The translations under genes and the position numbers were made by a program. The notes beneath the pieces were generated by a model. That model had not been told where the DNA came from. It saw only the letters and a program-made list of their open reading frames with translations, and did not search any database. Source: Pycnococcus provasolii (lineage: Eukaryota; Chlorophyta; Pseudoscourfieldiophyceae; Pseudoscourfieldiales; Pycnococcaceae). Taken from it: a stretch of DNA of 64,000 nt. The stretch covers positions 649,275 to 713,274 of the forward strand of contig OW568880.1 in the NCBI GenBank assembly GCA_938743325.2. The letters run 5' to 3'. Shown piece by piece: positions 20,101 through 29,055 of the stretch (position 1 is the first letter of the stretch; every line of letters begins with the position of its first letter).

Positions 20101-21145
20101 GCTCCGTGAAGGCGGCGGCGTCATGGGGGAGAATCTTCTGCGCTCGCTCGCACATGGCAGTCGTCAGCTGCAAGATTGAGCTGTCGCCTGCGCAGATGCG
20201 CGCGATTGGCCTCGCGGTTTCGAGATATAAGGTTGCGGCCATCGGCTCGGTGCGGTCGAGAGCAGACAGCAGCTCGGAGACGTGCCTCGTCGCCTCAGCC
20301 GAGTTCGTGTCGATAGCGAGATGATACAGTGCCTTGACGCGAAGCGCCTCGATGTTCGAGCTGTCGCGCTGCAGCAGCGCGTCGCAGTACTCGATCGCGC
20401 CGTCCCAATCCCCACAGCTGAGCAGGACTCGGACTTGGTCCTCGAGCACCGGCTCGAACCACGGGAACCGCGCTTGGACGTCGTTGAGCACCTTAAGAGC
20501 CTGCTTGGGCAGGCGCTGCAGCTCATAGCACTTGGCCATGCCAAGAGCCGCCTCCAGCTCGCACTTGACGGCGGCGCCACCATCCTGCACAGCGGCGAGC
20601 ACCTGCTGGAACCTGCGTCTTGCATCCTCGATGTTGCTGATGTCGTTCCCGTCAATGTCGTCCTCGGGGTCCATGGCAAGTTCGCACCATCCCTGCAGCA
20701 CGGTGGCTGCGGGATAGTCCTTTTGAACGCGCAGCACCCTCTGCGCGAGCGTGTGCGCCTTTTCGTACCGTCCGGTGTGCCAGTAGAGGTACGCGGCTTG
20801 CATGAGTCCTCGTTCCGAGGCGCTCCTTTCGAGTTCGTCGAGTCTCATCTGCAGGTCGCTGACAGCGTCCTCGTCGACGACACGCGCGCCCTTGTGCGCG
20901 AGAATCATGGCGCACGTGGCGGCCACCTCCGTTTCCAGGTGGTTAACGAGCGGCGATAGGTCTCTGAGTGCCTCGACGTGCTGTCCTTCGAGCAGCGCCG
21001 CGACGGCCCTCCATAGGTGCAGGACTGGTTCGGCGTCCGCTCCGACGTTTTTCCTGAGCACTTCCGTGCATAGCGTGGCTGCGTGCCTGTACAGCCTTGA
21101 GCGGAGGTAGTAGTTGAGCAGCGGCTGCGCGTCGAGCTGCGCCAT
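17141..21145 (-). CDS. IFT139: Intraflagellar transport protein IFT139 (TTC21B/THM1)
   Basis: A 1334-residue protein made almost wholly of TPR helices, matching the length of animal TTC21B (about 1316). Family-typical segments include the N-terminal LNYYLRSRLYRHAATLC and YLYWHTGRYEKAHTLAQRVL, and the C-terminal SPTVGYKLAFNYLKAKRYVE. IFT139 is a peripheral subunit of IFT complex A, which drives retrograde transport in cilia and helps membrane-protein entry. Its presence shows that this organism builds a flagellum at some life stage. The ATG at 21145 follows a GC-rich leader. The gene is one uninterrupted 4-kb frame, and converges on the GT2 gene with 91 bp between stops. A TGTAA (read on the minus strand) lies at 17119-17123. 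Confidence 0.95.
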   Translation of the reverse strand: MAQLDAQPLLNYYLRSRLYRHAATLCTEVLRKNVGADAEPVLHLWRAVAALLEGQHVEALRDLSPLVNHLETEVAATCAMILAHKGARVVDEDAVSDLQMRLDELERSASERGLMQAAYLYWHTGRYEKAHTLAQRVLRVQKDYPAATVLQGWCELAMDPEDDIDGNDISNIEDARRRFQQVLAAVQDGGAAVKCELEAALGMAKCYELQRLPKQALKVLNDVQARFPWFEPVLEDQVRVLLSCGDWDGAIEYCDALLQRDSSNIEALRVKALYHLAIDTNSAEATRHVSELLSALDRTEPMAATLYLETARPIARICAGDSSILQLTTAMCERAQKILPHDAAAFTEHANQMLMGSNIKGAMEMFNRASNLDGLDLGAMLGSIRCQALLGMYDDAASSVEMLSSMGSTINASLELALLKATLAYYRDMDANACSDVLDQAVREHINGLVNKPFGYDFFAVLEPHLMLDVARLYLALAPQEPRGANEASSRVLSKCQYCVESTTRVAPGLNSASLLMAKCHFLDAQYEAAISAARAVLQSSPSDTEAHILLSQIYLHLGRIKQAGVELEQALSYNFAVRDSPTFVIANARVLMHDEKYEEAVQCLDMAMKIPGVARPIKDPARHAGDVVGTFDRASIFLLLAEAHMKLKAFPEASKLVHEALEQFSGTPQEVRVIVANCDLSLAKGDTSRALRKLRDIPADSPHYLKARMAMADIYLKHKHDRHAYAQCYEDLVAKYPDVQTLCMLGEALMSIQEPERAVKAFESALKQNPRDRLLASKMGKALVMTHDYQKAVDYYERALMQDKDSADLMALELAELYHRLRRYDRAQQAVNHILEQDGTETDLEGLKNKISALLLMAKMFVTSGRSRDDALRWKMRALEAQEQLISRMLSDSAAELSLQRSKAADLCCEVADECLQTREHTSAQNYYEKALVHLPGHTLATLNLAKLHLANGKADECQQMCVSLLRTEPDNEEASMILAELMAQREHNETAIYHFQQLLQKNPANFSALSQLVQLLRRAGRLDEAERYLRSAETANPRAVHEPGMKFCRGMYARLKNDPHEALRFLNYARKDSEWGNAAVYEMVEVFLRPGTDAIWASDEDVEGVSSSRSQPSVEMSDAIYACNKLLGEVKEPRSQRHRVLKAYTLMASGVKDDVDEAVKQLIDMASNERDSVPVLLALATAFTIQKNTAKARNYLKRVHKMPYNADEGESYERSWLLLADIHIAGGKFDLAQDLCRRCLKYNKSCARAWELMGSIMEREQAYRDAADHYERAFKFEHELSPTVGYKLAFNYLKAKRYVEAIETCKKVLHAFPKYPKIKADILMKAQAAVRA

Positions 21146-22025
21146 GAGCCTGCTGCGTGCCGAGGGTGAGACGAGACGTGTGCACGTGCACGTGCGCCGG
21201 ACTGCCGGAGGGTTAAGGGGGGGAAATACGAAAGAGGGAGGGACCGACCCTATTTCCTAACCCGCGGCCTGGCCTGCCCCAAGCAAGGTGTTCTCTTCCT
21301 CCTCATCAGCAAGTCTCAGCATGACAGCATGCAGAGAACAAACAAGGGGGGTCCCGAATCCTTCCAAGTTCCAAGGCTTCGGCTGTCCGGACAAAGCAAA
21401 AGCAAAAGCAAGAACCACCCCCGGAGTCCGGACCGGGTCACCTCCCCGTTCTCGTCGGGACCCGTCTGCCCGTCCCTTGCCACACTCGCCTCTCCAAACC
21501 TCCTCTCCAACGGCATTAATTCTCCGTTTATGACTCGCACCTCCCTCCATTGGCCCTCATCAGACCTTTGGCCCAGAAGACTTTTCCTCTTGGGGGAACA
21601 ACTCTTAGACAACAACTCTTGGGTTCATTACAGTAGTTCGGGTTTAAGTTTACCGTGGGTTCCAACCCACGGTTTCAATTGCCTAGTTCTTACCTTTCTT
21701 GCCAGGTTTTCTTGCCTGGTATTTTCTATTTTTCTTTCCCTCAGGCACCCCGACCAACCTCCCACTACCTTTAGCGGAGTAGCGGGTGCAAGGCAACCCC
21801 AGGGCCAGGGGCCGGGGTGTGGCCTCCCCCTCCGGGCGGGCGCCTCGGCCGGGTTCCCACTCCGGGGTCCCCCGTGTTTTCTCCGATTATTCTCCCGATC
21901 CTCCTCTTCTCGCAAGATTCGCGCACACCTGCACGCTCCCTCACCTAGCTTGCGTGTTATTAGCTTGCGTGTTGTTTTAGCTTGCGTGTTATTTTAGCTT
22001 GCGTGTTATTGTTAGTAGCCTTGCG
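21146..22025. other. Divergent promoter region with short tandem repeats
   Basis: 880 bp between IFT139 (minus) and the GT29 gene (plus). No gene is supported. TAGCTTGCGTGTT occurs four times at 21946, 21961, 21978 and 21995, spaced 15 to 17 bp and ending just before the GT29 start. That places it in the leader or core promoter. Confidence 0.6.
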
Positions 22026-24077
22026 ATGAAGCGGGACGCCACGAGCACCAGCCCTGCGGGTGTCCTCGCGCGCTACCAGCTCGCTTTGCTGGCTTTGTTG
22101 TCAGCCTCAGTGCTTGCTTCCGTGTGGTCAAGACGCGAGAAAGTGAACCTCCTTAACAAGTCCGCCGTGTTCAACGCGGAAGTCGCGTCGATGAAGTCGG
22201 AAACTGCACTGCGATCTTCAAGCTTAGAAACCTCGTCAACGGAACTTAAGACGCTTTTGAACAGAATATCCGTCATGAAGGAGGGAACCGCGCGACGCGC
22301 TCAGGACAGAAAAAGACGCATCGACTCCGACTGCGACGTGCCGCGCATATTCGCATCCATCGACCACGACGTCGATGTGGCGAAAACACAGGCGCTCGAC
22401 GAAGCGAGGCCGAAGCAGGAGAACGTCAAGCGGCGAGCGATGACGAAGCTCAGGGCGGCGGAGTACAAACGAACGCACGCCGCGCGATCCATAACGCTGC
22501 TTGAACACACGAACAGCCTGCTGCGCACTATAATCAGCGAGAAGCGCTCGGAGGTGCTCGTCGGACAGGCTCTGCGCGACAACGACGCAGCGTACGTCAG
22601 GGCGTACTTAGGCCGACTCGCACACGCGCCAGACTCGTACGGAGGAAGCTTCCTCTACAACGCAGAGGACAGCGCGGACGTGGGCATGCCGCTGTTCCTC
22701 CCAAAAATTGGAGGTGTGTACGAGAAGATCGCCGTGGTGACAGACGACCTGCTTCGCCTCATCCCAAAGTTGGACCCGTTTCTGAAGCCGTCGCGCGTGC
22801 TATACAAGACTTGCGCGGTGGTGGGAAACTCAGGGCTTAGTCTCTTCTACAAGCAGGGTGCGGAGATCGACGCGCACGAGGCGGTGATCCGCTTCAACGC
22901 CGGCCCGACCAAAGGATTCGAGGACTTTGTTGGACGGCGTACGACGGTCCGCTTCGTCAACCGCCTCCACTTTGGCTTCCAGGAGAGTCCCAAGGAGATT
23001 GTGCTGCAGCAGGTCACGACGCCGGAGTCGTTCGACAAGTTTCTGGAGCTTAAGCGAGAGCTTCCGTCAAGCCGCGTGTTCATGGTCAGCCCCGACTTCC
23101 ACGCACACGTCGTCTCCGAGCTTAAGAAGCCGCCAACAAACGGCTTCTACGGCGCACTCTTCGCGCTGCAGAGATGCAAGAACGTGACATTGTACGGATT
23201 CTTCCGTGCGGAGGAAAAGCATGTGCCGTATCACTACTTTGATACCGATGAGCCGGTGGAGAACCAGCGATCGCGCGACATCCTCGAGACGCCGCTTCTG
23301 ATGGAGCTTGTGCGGCACTCGGGAGGACGCATGCGCGTGGCGGAGCCATGCCTGATGCCCGAAGACTTTGGGTCTCTTGAGAACGGACTTATCATGAGCG
23401 ACATTGAACGTATCCTCGGCATGAAGAACGCGACGCGGTCATCCGTTGTTGACGACGAGGACGAAAACGAGGGCGAGCGCATGGAAAACCTTCCCTGGTC
23501 TGAGCAGGAAGTTCTGTACGCGAAGTCGAGGTTCTGCCGCACGTGCCCATCTGGCAGTTACTGTTCTATTGGAAGCTCGTTTCCGCGCTCTCTGCCGTCG
23601 ATGTGCCGTGACGCGGGAAGCTACCATGAATTTTTTCCGTGCACCGAGAAAGCTGCACGAACGTCGACGACGACGACGACGACCACCACCACTACCACCA
23701 CCACTACCACCGCTACTGAGGCGGAGGACGAGGAGGAGACTGCGGGAGCAGATAGTGAGGTGGAAGAGGATAAGGAAAAAGAGGAGAATGAGGAGAACCA
23801 GGAGGAGGAGGAGGATCATGCGGAGGCAGCGGAGGAGGAGGAGAAGGAAAAAGAGGAGGAGGAGGAGGAAGAAGAGGAGGAGGAGGAGGAGAAAAAGGAT
23901 ACTGACGAGGAGGATCCTGTTGAGGAGACCGCCGCCGAGGATTCTAAGGACACCGACGCCGATTCGGACGAAGCGGACACCGACGCCGATTCGGACGAAG
24001 CGGACACCGACGCCGATTCGGACGAAGCGGACACCGACGCCGATTCGGACGAAGCGGAAGACACGCCCGACAGATGA
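22026..24077 (+). CDS. GT29 sialyltransferase-like type II Golgi protein with acidic tail
   Basis: A 683-residue protein. A membrane anchor near residues 14-38 (LALLALLSASVLASVW) gives the type II topology of Golgi glycosyltransferases. A coiled, basic stem of about 200 residues follows. The CMP-sialic-acid-transferase (GT29) motifs are clear. Motif L begins at TCAVVGNSGLS (about 262) and runs to EAVIRFNAGPTKGFEDFVG. Motif S is GFYGALFALQRCKNVTLYGF (about 372). The short motif VS contains HYFDTDEP (about 406). After a Cys-containing segment comes a Thr run, then a Glu-rich tail ending in four DTDADSDEA repeats. That tail is unusual for the family. GT29 homologues in algae may use CMP-KDO or sialic acid; the substrate is not known here. 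The ATG at 22026 is preferred over an upstream non-ATG frame. Confidence 0.9.
   Translation: MKRDATSTSPAGVLARYQLALLALLSASVLASVWSRREKVNLLNKSAVFNAEVASMKSETALRSSSLETSSTELKTLLNRISVMKEGTARRAQDRKRRIDSDCDVPRIFASIDHDVDVAKTQALDEARPKQENVKRRAMTKLRAAEYKRTHAARSITLLEHTNSLLRTIISEKRSEVLVGQALRDNDAAYVRAYLGRLAHAPDSYGGSFLYNAEDSADVGMPLFLPKIGGVYEKIAVVTDDLLRLIPKLDPFLKPSRVLYKTCAVVGNSGLSLFYKQGAEIDAHEAVIRFNAGPTKGFEDFVGRRTTVRFVNRLHFGFQESPKEIVLQQVTTPESFDKFLELKRELPSSRVFMVSPDFHAHVVSELKKPPTNGFYGALFALQRCKNVTLYGFFRAEEKHVPYHYFDTDEPVENQRSRDILETPLLMELVRHSGGRMRVAEPCLMPEDFGSLENGLIMSDIERILGMKNATRSSVVDDEDENEGERMENLPWSEQEVLYAKSRFCRTCPSGSYCSIGSSFPRSLPSMCRDAGSYHEFFPCTEKAARTSTTTTTTTTTTTTTTTATEAEDEEETAGADSEVEEDKEKEENEENQEEEEDHAEAAEEEEKEKEEEEEEEEEEEEEKKDTDEEDPVEETAAEDSKDTDADSDEADTDADSDEADTDADSDEADTDADSDEAEDTPDR
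23949..24056 (+). repeat. 27-bp minisatellite encoding DTDADSDEA x4
   Basis: Four perfect 27-bp units (starts 23949, 23976, 24003, 24030) lie at the 3' end of the GT29 gene and encode nine residues each. Confidence 0.95.
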
Positions 24078-24125
24078 CTTAATATACCACCACCATATAT
24101 ATTTTTAACAACGATTCACGATACA

Positions 24126-25115
24126 TTACTTATTAATTAACATGTTCTTATGCAGCCAATTGCACGCTTCGCGCATGACTTCGGCGCCACCACAATACGT
24201 CGTCGTCCATCGAATGACCTCAGCCGCCGACTCCGAGGCACCCACCTCTGCATTTTGGAGATTGACTGGCAATGGCTTGGCAGAAGTTCCGAACGTGTAC
24301 GCACCATCAGCTCGCCCAGCGCCCAGCGCGGCAGAATCGGCAGACACGAGCAGTCCCAAGTTGCGAAGCGCAATGCGGTGTGCCATACGCAGTGCCGTAG
24401 GCCACTCGGACGTAAGGCGCGTATCCACGGCGCCAGGGTCATGGCACACATGCACCGCGCCATCGTCGCGCGCACGGAGAGCAAGCGCACACATCAGCGC
24501 GCGCCTCTTGGAGTCTGCGTACCTCCTCGCCGCGCACGTGTATGTGACGCCCTGCTTCTGTACCTCCGCGGCGCGGTGCGTGAACGACGTGATCCACAGA
24601 ACGCGTTGTGCACGCACGAGCGCCGTCAGCAGCAGAGGACCAAGCTCATTGACGCGGCGCACGTAGATATCCGCCTCGTCACCTGCCTCTGTGCAGAATG
24701 ACGCCGCGTTGTTGACGAGCGAAGTCACGCGGTAATCTCGCGTGACGGCGCATGCAAAAGAAATGATACCTTCAATCTTTGCGAGGTCGAGCAAGTATGG
24801 CTTCACCTGAACATGCTTTGGCACAGTTTTCCGCATATGGGCCACCGCCTGAAGGGCGTCAGTCTCGTTGGGCGCCGTAACGATCACGACATCCGCGGTG
24901 AAGGCAAGACGCGACGCGATGGCGAATCCGAGCCCGCCGACTGACGCTCCCGTGACCACGACGCACTTGCCGTGCCGCTGGCGTCTTTGCTCGTCGTCGT
25001 CAGCGCATGCTACACGTTTGGCGAGGTAGGCGCGCACGTGCGAGACGACGAGGTGTATTGTCCACGCGAGGAAGGCGAGCAGCGAACGTGGGCGCCACAG
25101 CGAAAGCCTTCGCAT
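24126..25115 (-). CDS. Short-chain dehydrogenase/reductase, membrane-anchored
   Basis: A 329-residue NAD(P)-dependent oxidoreductase of the SDR superfamily. An N-terminal hydrophobic segment (LLAFLAWTIHLVV) suggests attachment to ER, lipid droplet or another membrane. The Rossmann motif TGASVGGLG lies near residue 55, the NNAAS structural motif (NNAG equivalent) near 130, the catalytic Ser in WITSFTH near 175, and the catalytic YADSK (YxxxK) near 200. The later HDPGAVDTRL matches the PG motif of classical or retinol-dehydrogenase-like SDRs. The substrate cannot be told. The gene converges on the GT29 gene (48 bp between stops). Confidence 0.88.
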   Translation of the reverse strand: MRRLSLWRPRSLLAFLAWTIHLVVSHVRAYLAKRVACADDDEQRRQRHGKCVVVTGASVGGLGFAIASRLAFTADVVIVTAPNETDALQAVAHMRKTVPKHVQVKPYLLDLAKIEGIISFACAVTRDYRVTSLVNNAASFCTEAGDEADIYVRRVNELGPLLLTALVRAQRVLWITSFTHRAAEVQKQGVTYTCAARRYADSKRRALMCALALRARDDGAVHVCHDPGAVDTRLTSEWPTALRMAHRIALRNLGLLVSADSAALGAGRADGAYTFGTSAKPLPVNLQNAEVGASESAAEVIRWTTTYCGGAEVMREACNWLHKNMLINK

Positions 25116-25234
25116 GCATGTGGGGGACCCTCTGTGCCCCGGGGTGTTGTGCCCAGTTCCACCAACCGCTCCGATCCGGGTTTGAAAAAAACGAGTTCGG
25201 GGACCTAGTTCGGGGTTTCAGAACAGGGAATATT

Positions 25235-25981
25235 TCACAACGGCTCGCCGACTTGCGCGCTGAGCGTCTCGAGCTCCTTGAGCATGTCGAGCGGATTCGC
25301 GCGGCCGCTCGTGCTCTCGTCGAAGCGGTCGAGGCGTTTGCGTGTCTCCGTGACACGACTGCGGAGCGAGTCGTTGTCGCGCTTGAGCTTCGCCTGGGCA
25401 GACGCCGCTTGCTCAAGCACGCCGCGCGCCTCCGTGCAGGTGTGGTCCTCTCCGCCACCAGCCTCGTTGTCGTCAAGAATAGCGCGCAGGCGCTGCGCCT
25501 CGGCGTCGATCATCGCTTCGAGTTGCTCGATTTTGGCCTCGCTGTCACCGTTCGCGCGCTCGTTCTCCTCCTGCACCTCCGCTAGTGCGCTTCCGTCTTC
25601 CCACGCCTGTTTTCTCCGCTCGAGGTGCTCCGCCTCGTTCTCCAAGTCAATGCGTTGCCTGAGTTGACTTAAGATGTCGGGTTCCTTATTATTATTATTA
25701 TTATTTTCTCCTTGCAAGTTTCTGCCACCGTCGTATTCTTCGTCTGATGAGTGGTAGGGCGACGGCGAAGCTTGGAGTTCGCCCCCCTCGTCGTCGTCGT
25801 CGTCGTCTTCGTCGTCCCTGGCCGCCTGTAAGATTCGGTCTGTGAGCGGCGTGCGCGCGTGCGCGCCGTTGTTGTTTGTTGTTTTGCGCGCCGAGCGTTG
25901 CGAGAGCTGCGACGCGAGCCCATGTTTTGACCTGGCCGCGTCGTGCTTGGCGACCAGCAGCGGCAAGGAGGTTGCGGGCAT
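25235..25981 (-). CDS. Coiled-coil protein of unknown function
   Basis: A 248-residue protein. The first ATG in frame is at 25981 (MPATSLPLLV); a longer frame begins only at a TTG. Residues about 60-105 are acidic with Asp and Asn runs. Residues about 110-240 form a predicted coiled coil (QLRQRIDLENEAEHLERRK; MIDAEAQRLRAIL). The coiled coil is interrupted by a Gly/Glu linker near 180. There is no catalytic motif. The gene lies 120 bp from the SDR gene start in the same orientation. A homologue search is needed to tell whether it belongs to a ciliary or a spindle family. Confidence 0.65.
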   Translation of the reverse strand: MPATSLPLLVAKHDAARSKHGLASQLSQRSARKTTNNNGAHARTPLTDRILQAARDDEDDDDDDEGGELQASPSPYHSSDEEYDGGRNLQGENNNNNNKEPDILSQLRQRIDLENEAEHLERRKQAWEDGSALAEVQEENERANGDSEAKIEQLEAMIDAEAQRLRAILDDNEAGGGEDHTCTEARGVLEQAASAQAKLKRDNDSLRSRVTETRKRLDRFDESTSGRANPLDMLKELETLSAQVGEPL

Positions 25982-26544
25982 AATAAGGTAGCAAGAAGCC
26001 AAGAAGTACGACTATAAGTGAATAATCAATAATGTGCCGCTCCCAATGGAGACCAAGACCCAACGGAAAGGAAGGGCAGGAAGGGAGCAAGGGAGCAAAG
26101 TTCTCCGGACTCCTCCTCCTTCTGAGTTTCTGACCTGGTCAAGGGCCAAACAAGATGGTCAACAAGATGACCAGAGTCCAGAGGAAGGGAAGGGAAGGGA
26201 CGGGCGAGGACGAAACGAAACCCATGCGCAGGAATGTGACCCATGCAGCCATGCGTAAGTGCTTTTGTCGAGGAGGAGGAGGAGAATTCAGAAGAATTCA
26301 GAAGGAGAGGGAGAAGAGGGGCCTACTTTTCAGGAAGAGATGGACAACTGCACCCCGGGGGCCTCCCGTTTCCCTTCCCCTTTACATGGGGTACGTAGGT
26401 TGGGGATCCGCCATCGCATGGGAAAATGCCCTCCCCCTCCCCCTTTGTATTTGTATTTTTTGAACCCCCTCCCCTCTCCGGTCACGTCGTTGTCGTTCCC
26501 GCCCCCCCTCTCCTCTCCTCGTTGTGTGCGTGCGTGTCTTCGGC
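25982..26544. other. Divergent intergenic region
   Basis: 563 bp between the coiled-coil gene and GINS1. It is purine-rich on the plus strand up to about 26350 and pyrimidine-rich afterwards, the usual leader composition in this window. No gene is supported. Confidence 0.5.
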
Positions 26545-27210
26545 ATGGCTGCGGACGTGCGCGCGTTCGCTCGCACAGCCACAGAGCTCTACCGCGACGT
26601 CGCGCTCGCGGAGAAACACCACCTGCCGCCGCACGACCACGACCGCCTGAAGCGAGCCATCGAGGAAGTCAAGTACCACAGCGAAGAGGCGCAGAACCTG
26701 CTGAAAGCGCAGGAGCAGGAGCAGGATGACGCGAACGGAGAACTCGGCTCGCAGGACTGGACGTCGAACCCCGCCTCGGCAGCCGCGGTGCTCGTGCACT
26801 ACGAAAGCATACTGCGCAACAAAAGGCTCATGCTCGCGTACGTGCACGAAAGGTGTCAGAAGATTAAAGCGTTCCGGTGGAGACTGGGGAACGCCGTGCC
26901 GAAGGAAATTGTCGACCGCATGGCGCCGGAGGAGGTGCACTTCGCGACGCAGTACAACCGAATACTCAGCGAGTACATGACCGGGGCGGGCGTTGACGAC
27001 AGACTCGGCAACATCGACCTCACGCTCGACGCAACGCTGCCTCCCAAGGAACCGTATGTGAAGGTTCTCGTGAAGCGAGACATTGGAGAGTTCGTCACAG
27101 AGGAGGGAAAGACGGTGCACCTCATACCAGGTTCCATGCACCTTCTGCGCCGATGCGACGCCGAGCCGCTTATTGTGCAAGGCGTGCTCGAACACGAAGG
27201 GTACGCTTGA
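26545..27210 (+). CDS. GINS1: GINS complex subunit PSF1
   Basis: A 221-residue subunit of the GINS tetramer, which joins Cdc45 and MCM2-7 to form the replicative CMG helicase. The helical A domain contains the family segment ILRNKRLMLAYVHERCQKIK and then AFRWRLG near residue 100. FATQYNRILSEYM follows near 135. The small B domain at the C-terminus has PYVKVLVKRDIGEFVTEEG and ends in the typical LIVQGVLEHEGY. PSF1 is usually about 200 residues, so this is complete. The ATG at 26545 is chosen; seven extra codons upstream depend on a GTG. A TGTAA lies at 27225-27229. Confidence 0.93.
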   Translation: MAADVRAFARTATELYRDVALAEKHHLPPHDHDRLKRAIEEVKYHSEEAQNLLKAQEQEQDDANGELGSQDWTSNPASAAAVLVHYESILRNKRLMLAYVHERCQKIKAFRWRLGNAVPKEIVDRMAPEEVHFATQYNRILSEYMTGAGVDDRLGNIDLTLDATLPPKEPYVKVLVKRDIGEFVTEEGKTVHLIPGSMHLLRRCDAEPLIVQGVLEHEGYA

Positions 27211-27270
27211 GTAGTGGTTGTTGTTGTAAAATTTGACTGATAGACTTCGTACAACATTACAATAATAGTG

Positions 27271-27271
<1 letters not shown>

Positions 27272-27314
<43 letters not shown>

Positions 27315-27326
27315 TACACATACACA
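27272..27326. repeat. CA-dinucleotide microsatellite
   Basis: About 55 bp of nearly pure CA repeats with a few CATACA variants, between the convergent GINS1 and TPR-protein genes. Confidence 0.95.
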
Positions 27327-27350
27327 GACCTGTGCTTAGGACTGCACACC

Positions 27351-28859
27351 CTAAGCTGTCTTTTCACTGGACGTCTTGTACGCCTCGCGTCGTCGACGCT
27401 GCTGCTCTTCCTTCGCCTTCCGCTCGTCAAGCTGTGCGCGCAGCTTGCGATACGCACGAAGCTCCGCGTCGTCAAGTCCCATCTCGTCGTCCTTTGCTTC
27501 GAGGCGCGCCGCCTCACGCTCCATCGTCCTGTGCATCTCCAGGCGCTCGTAGAACGTGATGCGCTCTCCTCGCTTCGACTTCTCGACGAGTGCGTCGACG
27601 CGCTCGAGTTGCTTCTGCGCGTCGCTCTCCTGCCTCGCCTCGTAGCTCTTGCGTTCCTTGAGCTTGTTCAGCGTCATCACCTCCTCGTGCGACATCGACT
27701 CGCCGGACGCGCTCTTCTTCTCGAGACGAGCAATCTCCTCGTCGCGGTACCTCGTGAGTACACGCACCTCCTCGTCGTCGAGGTGGTCGCCTCGCCGCGT
27801 CTTCTCCGCGATGCGTGCAACCTCCGCAAGATACTGCTGTTCTCGAAATTTGTCAAGCGCCGACCCTTCTAGCAGTACGGTTTCCTCCTTAGGCCCGGAA
27901 TCAAAGTCCGTTAGGTAGTCGGGGTGCTTCCTCTGGAACGCCAGCTTGTACTCGCGTACGGCATCACGCATGCCGTGCCTGTCCAAGGCATCGCGCACCG
28001 CGTGCGATATCGTCATCGACGCCTTACCCTGGCTGTTGCCGTCGTCCTCGCGCGATACGACGCGCAGCAAGGCGGCGGTGACGTGAGCAATTGCGGCGGC
28101 GTCTGCAGAATTTTCTTCCCCCGCCAGCCATCGTCTGAGCGGCTCGGGCGAGGAGTCTTGTTGTTGTTGTTGTTGTTGATCTTCTTCTTCGTCGTCGTGC
28201 GCATAGCTTGCAATGGCGCGCCACGCGCCGCCACGCTCGTCAGCCGCCAGGCGTCTCTCTTCCTCGGCACGCGCGTGCACGTTGCTCTGGTACTTCTCCG
28301 AAGTAAACATGCCGCCAAACCTTCCTCTTTGCCTTTTCAGCGCCTCTGCGATTTCTGCCTCCACTTCGCGAAGCGCCTTAACTATATCCACCGAATCTGG
28401 CGCGAGCTTGCGTGCCTGACGCAGTGCCTCACGCGCCTCATCGCTCTCGCCCAGTCCCCGCCGCGCCTGAGCGAGCCTGAAGAGGATTTTGGCGTTGCCG
28501 TCGCCACGCTTGACTGCGCGTTCTGCGGCGCGAACCGCCTCACCATACCTCTTTTCGCGCAGGAGAGCTTGCGCGAGGTTCCCGTCTGCCGTCTGCCGCA
28601 GCAAGCTTGCGCGCTTCGCGAGGTCTGCAAAGTCGGGTCGCTTGAGTGCGTCAGGTGCCGTGACAGCAAGTTCGTCGAGCAGTTCCACGGTTTCGATGTA
28701 TCGGTGCTGCGCGAGCTCCGCGTCGCCTCGCTTCAGGGCGTCGTTGCCCTCCTCTTTCAGCGCGGCGGCTTCGTCGAGTTGCGTGACCGCGAGTCGTCTG
28801 AACTCTGGGAGCGTGAGGCTGAAGCGCCCGAGGTCGTCGGGCATGGGCGGCGCGGACAT
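27351..28859 (-). CDS. TPR-domain protein with charged C-terminal coiled coil
   Basis: A 502-residue protein starting at MSAPPMPDDLGRFSL. The open frame extends upstream to 29960, but the extra part reads the promoter and part of the next gene out of frame, so it is rejected. Residues about 30-170 form three TPR units (EEGNDALKRGDAELAQHRY; LLREKRYGEAVRAAERAV; ILFRLAQARRGLGESDEA). The arrangement is like the co-chaperone-type TPR domain of FKBP immunophilins or UNC45, which binds the EEVD tail of HSP70/HSP90. No PPIase domain is present. A Gln run lies near 255. The C-terminal 200 residues are highly charged and helical. The function is probably as a chaperone adaptor, but this is inferred from the TPR alone. 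Confidence 0.7.
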   Translation of the reverse strand: MSAPPMPDDLGRFSLTLPEFRRLAVTQLDEAAALKEEGNDALKRGDAELAQHRYIETVELLDELAVTAPDALKRPDFADLAKRASLLRQTADGNLAQALLREKRYGEAVRAAERAVKRGDGNAKILFRLAQARRGLGESDEAREALRQARKLAPDSVDIVKALREVEAEIAEALKRQRGRFGGMFTSEKYQSNVHARAEEERRLAADERGGAWRAIASYAHDDEEEDQQQQQQQDSSPEPLRRWLAGEENSADAAAIAHVTAALLRVVSREDDGNSQGKASMTISHAVRDALDRHGMRDAVREYKLAFQRKHPDYLTDFDSGPKEETVLLEGSALDKFREQQYLAEVARIAEKTRRGDHLDDEEVRVLTRYRDEEIARLEKKSASGESMSHEEVMTLNKLKERKSYEARQESDAQKQLERVDALVEKSKRGERITFYERLEMHRTMEREAARLEAKDDEMGLDDAELRAYRKLRAQLDERKAKEEQQRRRREAYKTSSEKTA

Positions 28860-29055
28860 GTTTTTGATGGGATTGATTCTAGATTCTAGAAGGCGGGAGT
28901 TCAGACGAAGATCTTTGGGGGTTGGGCGGCGATTATGGGAATGGTTCGGGTTTGGCGTCGGTCTGCGCTGGATGGGTGTGGATGATACGGTGTGTGCGAC
29001 ATGGCTACGATTTTGACCTTTTACTAAATGTTTTTCAGGTTCTTTACGACTCAAT

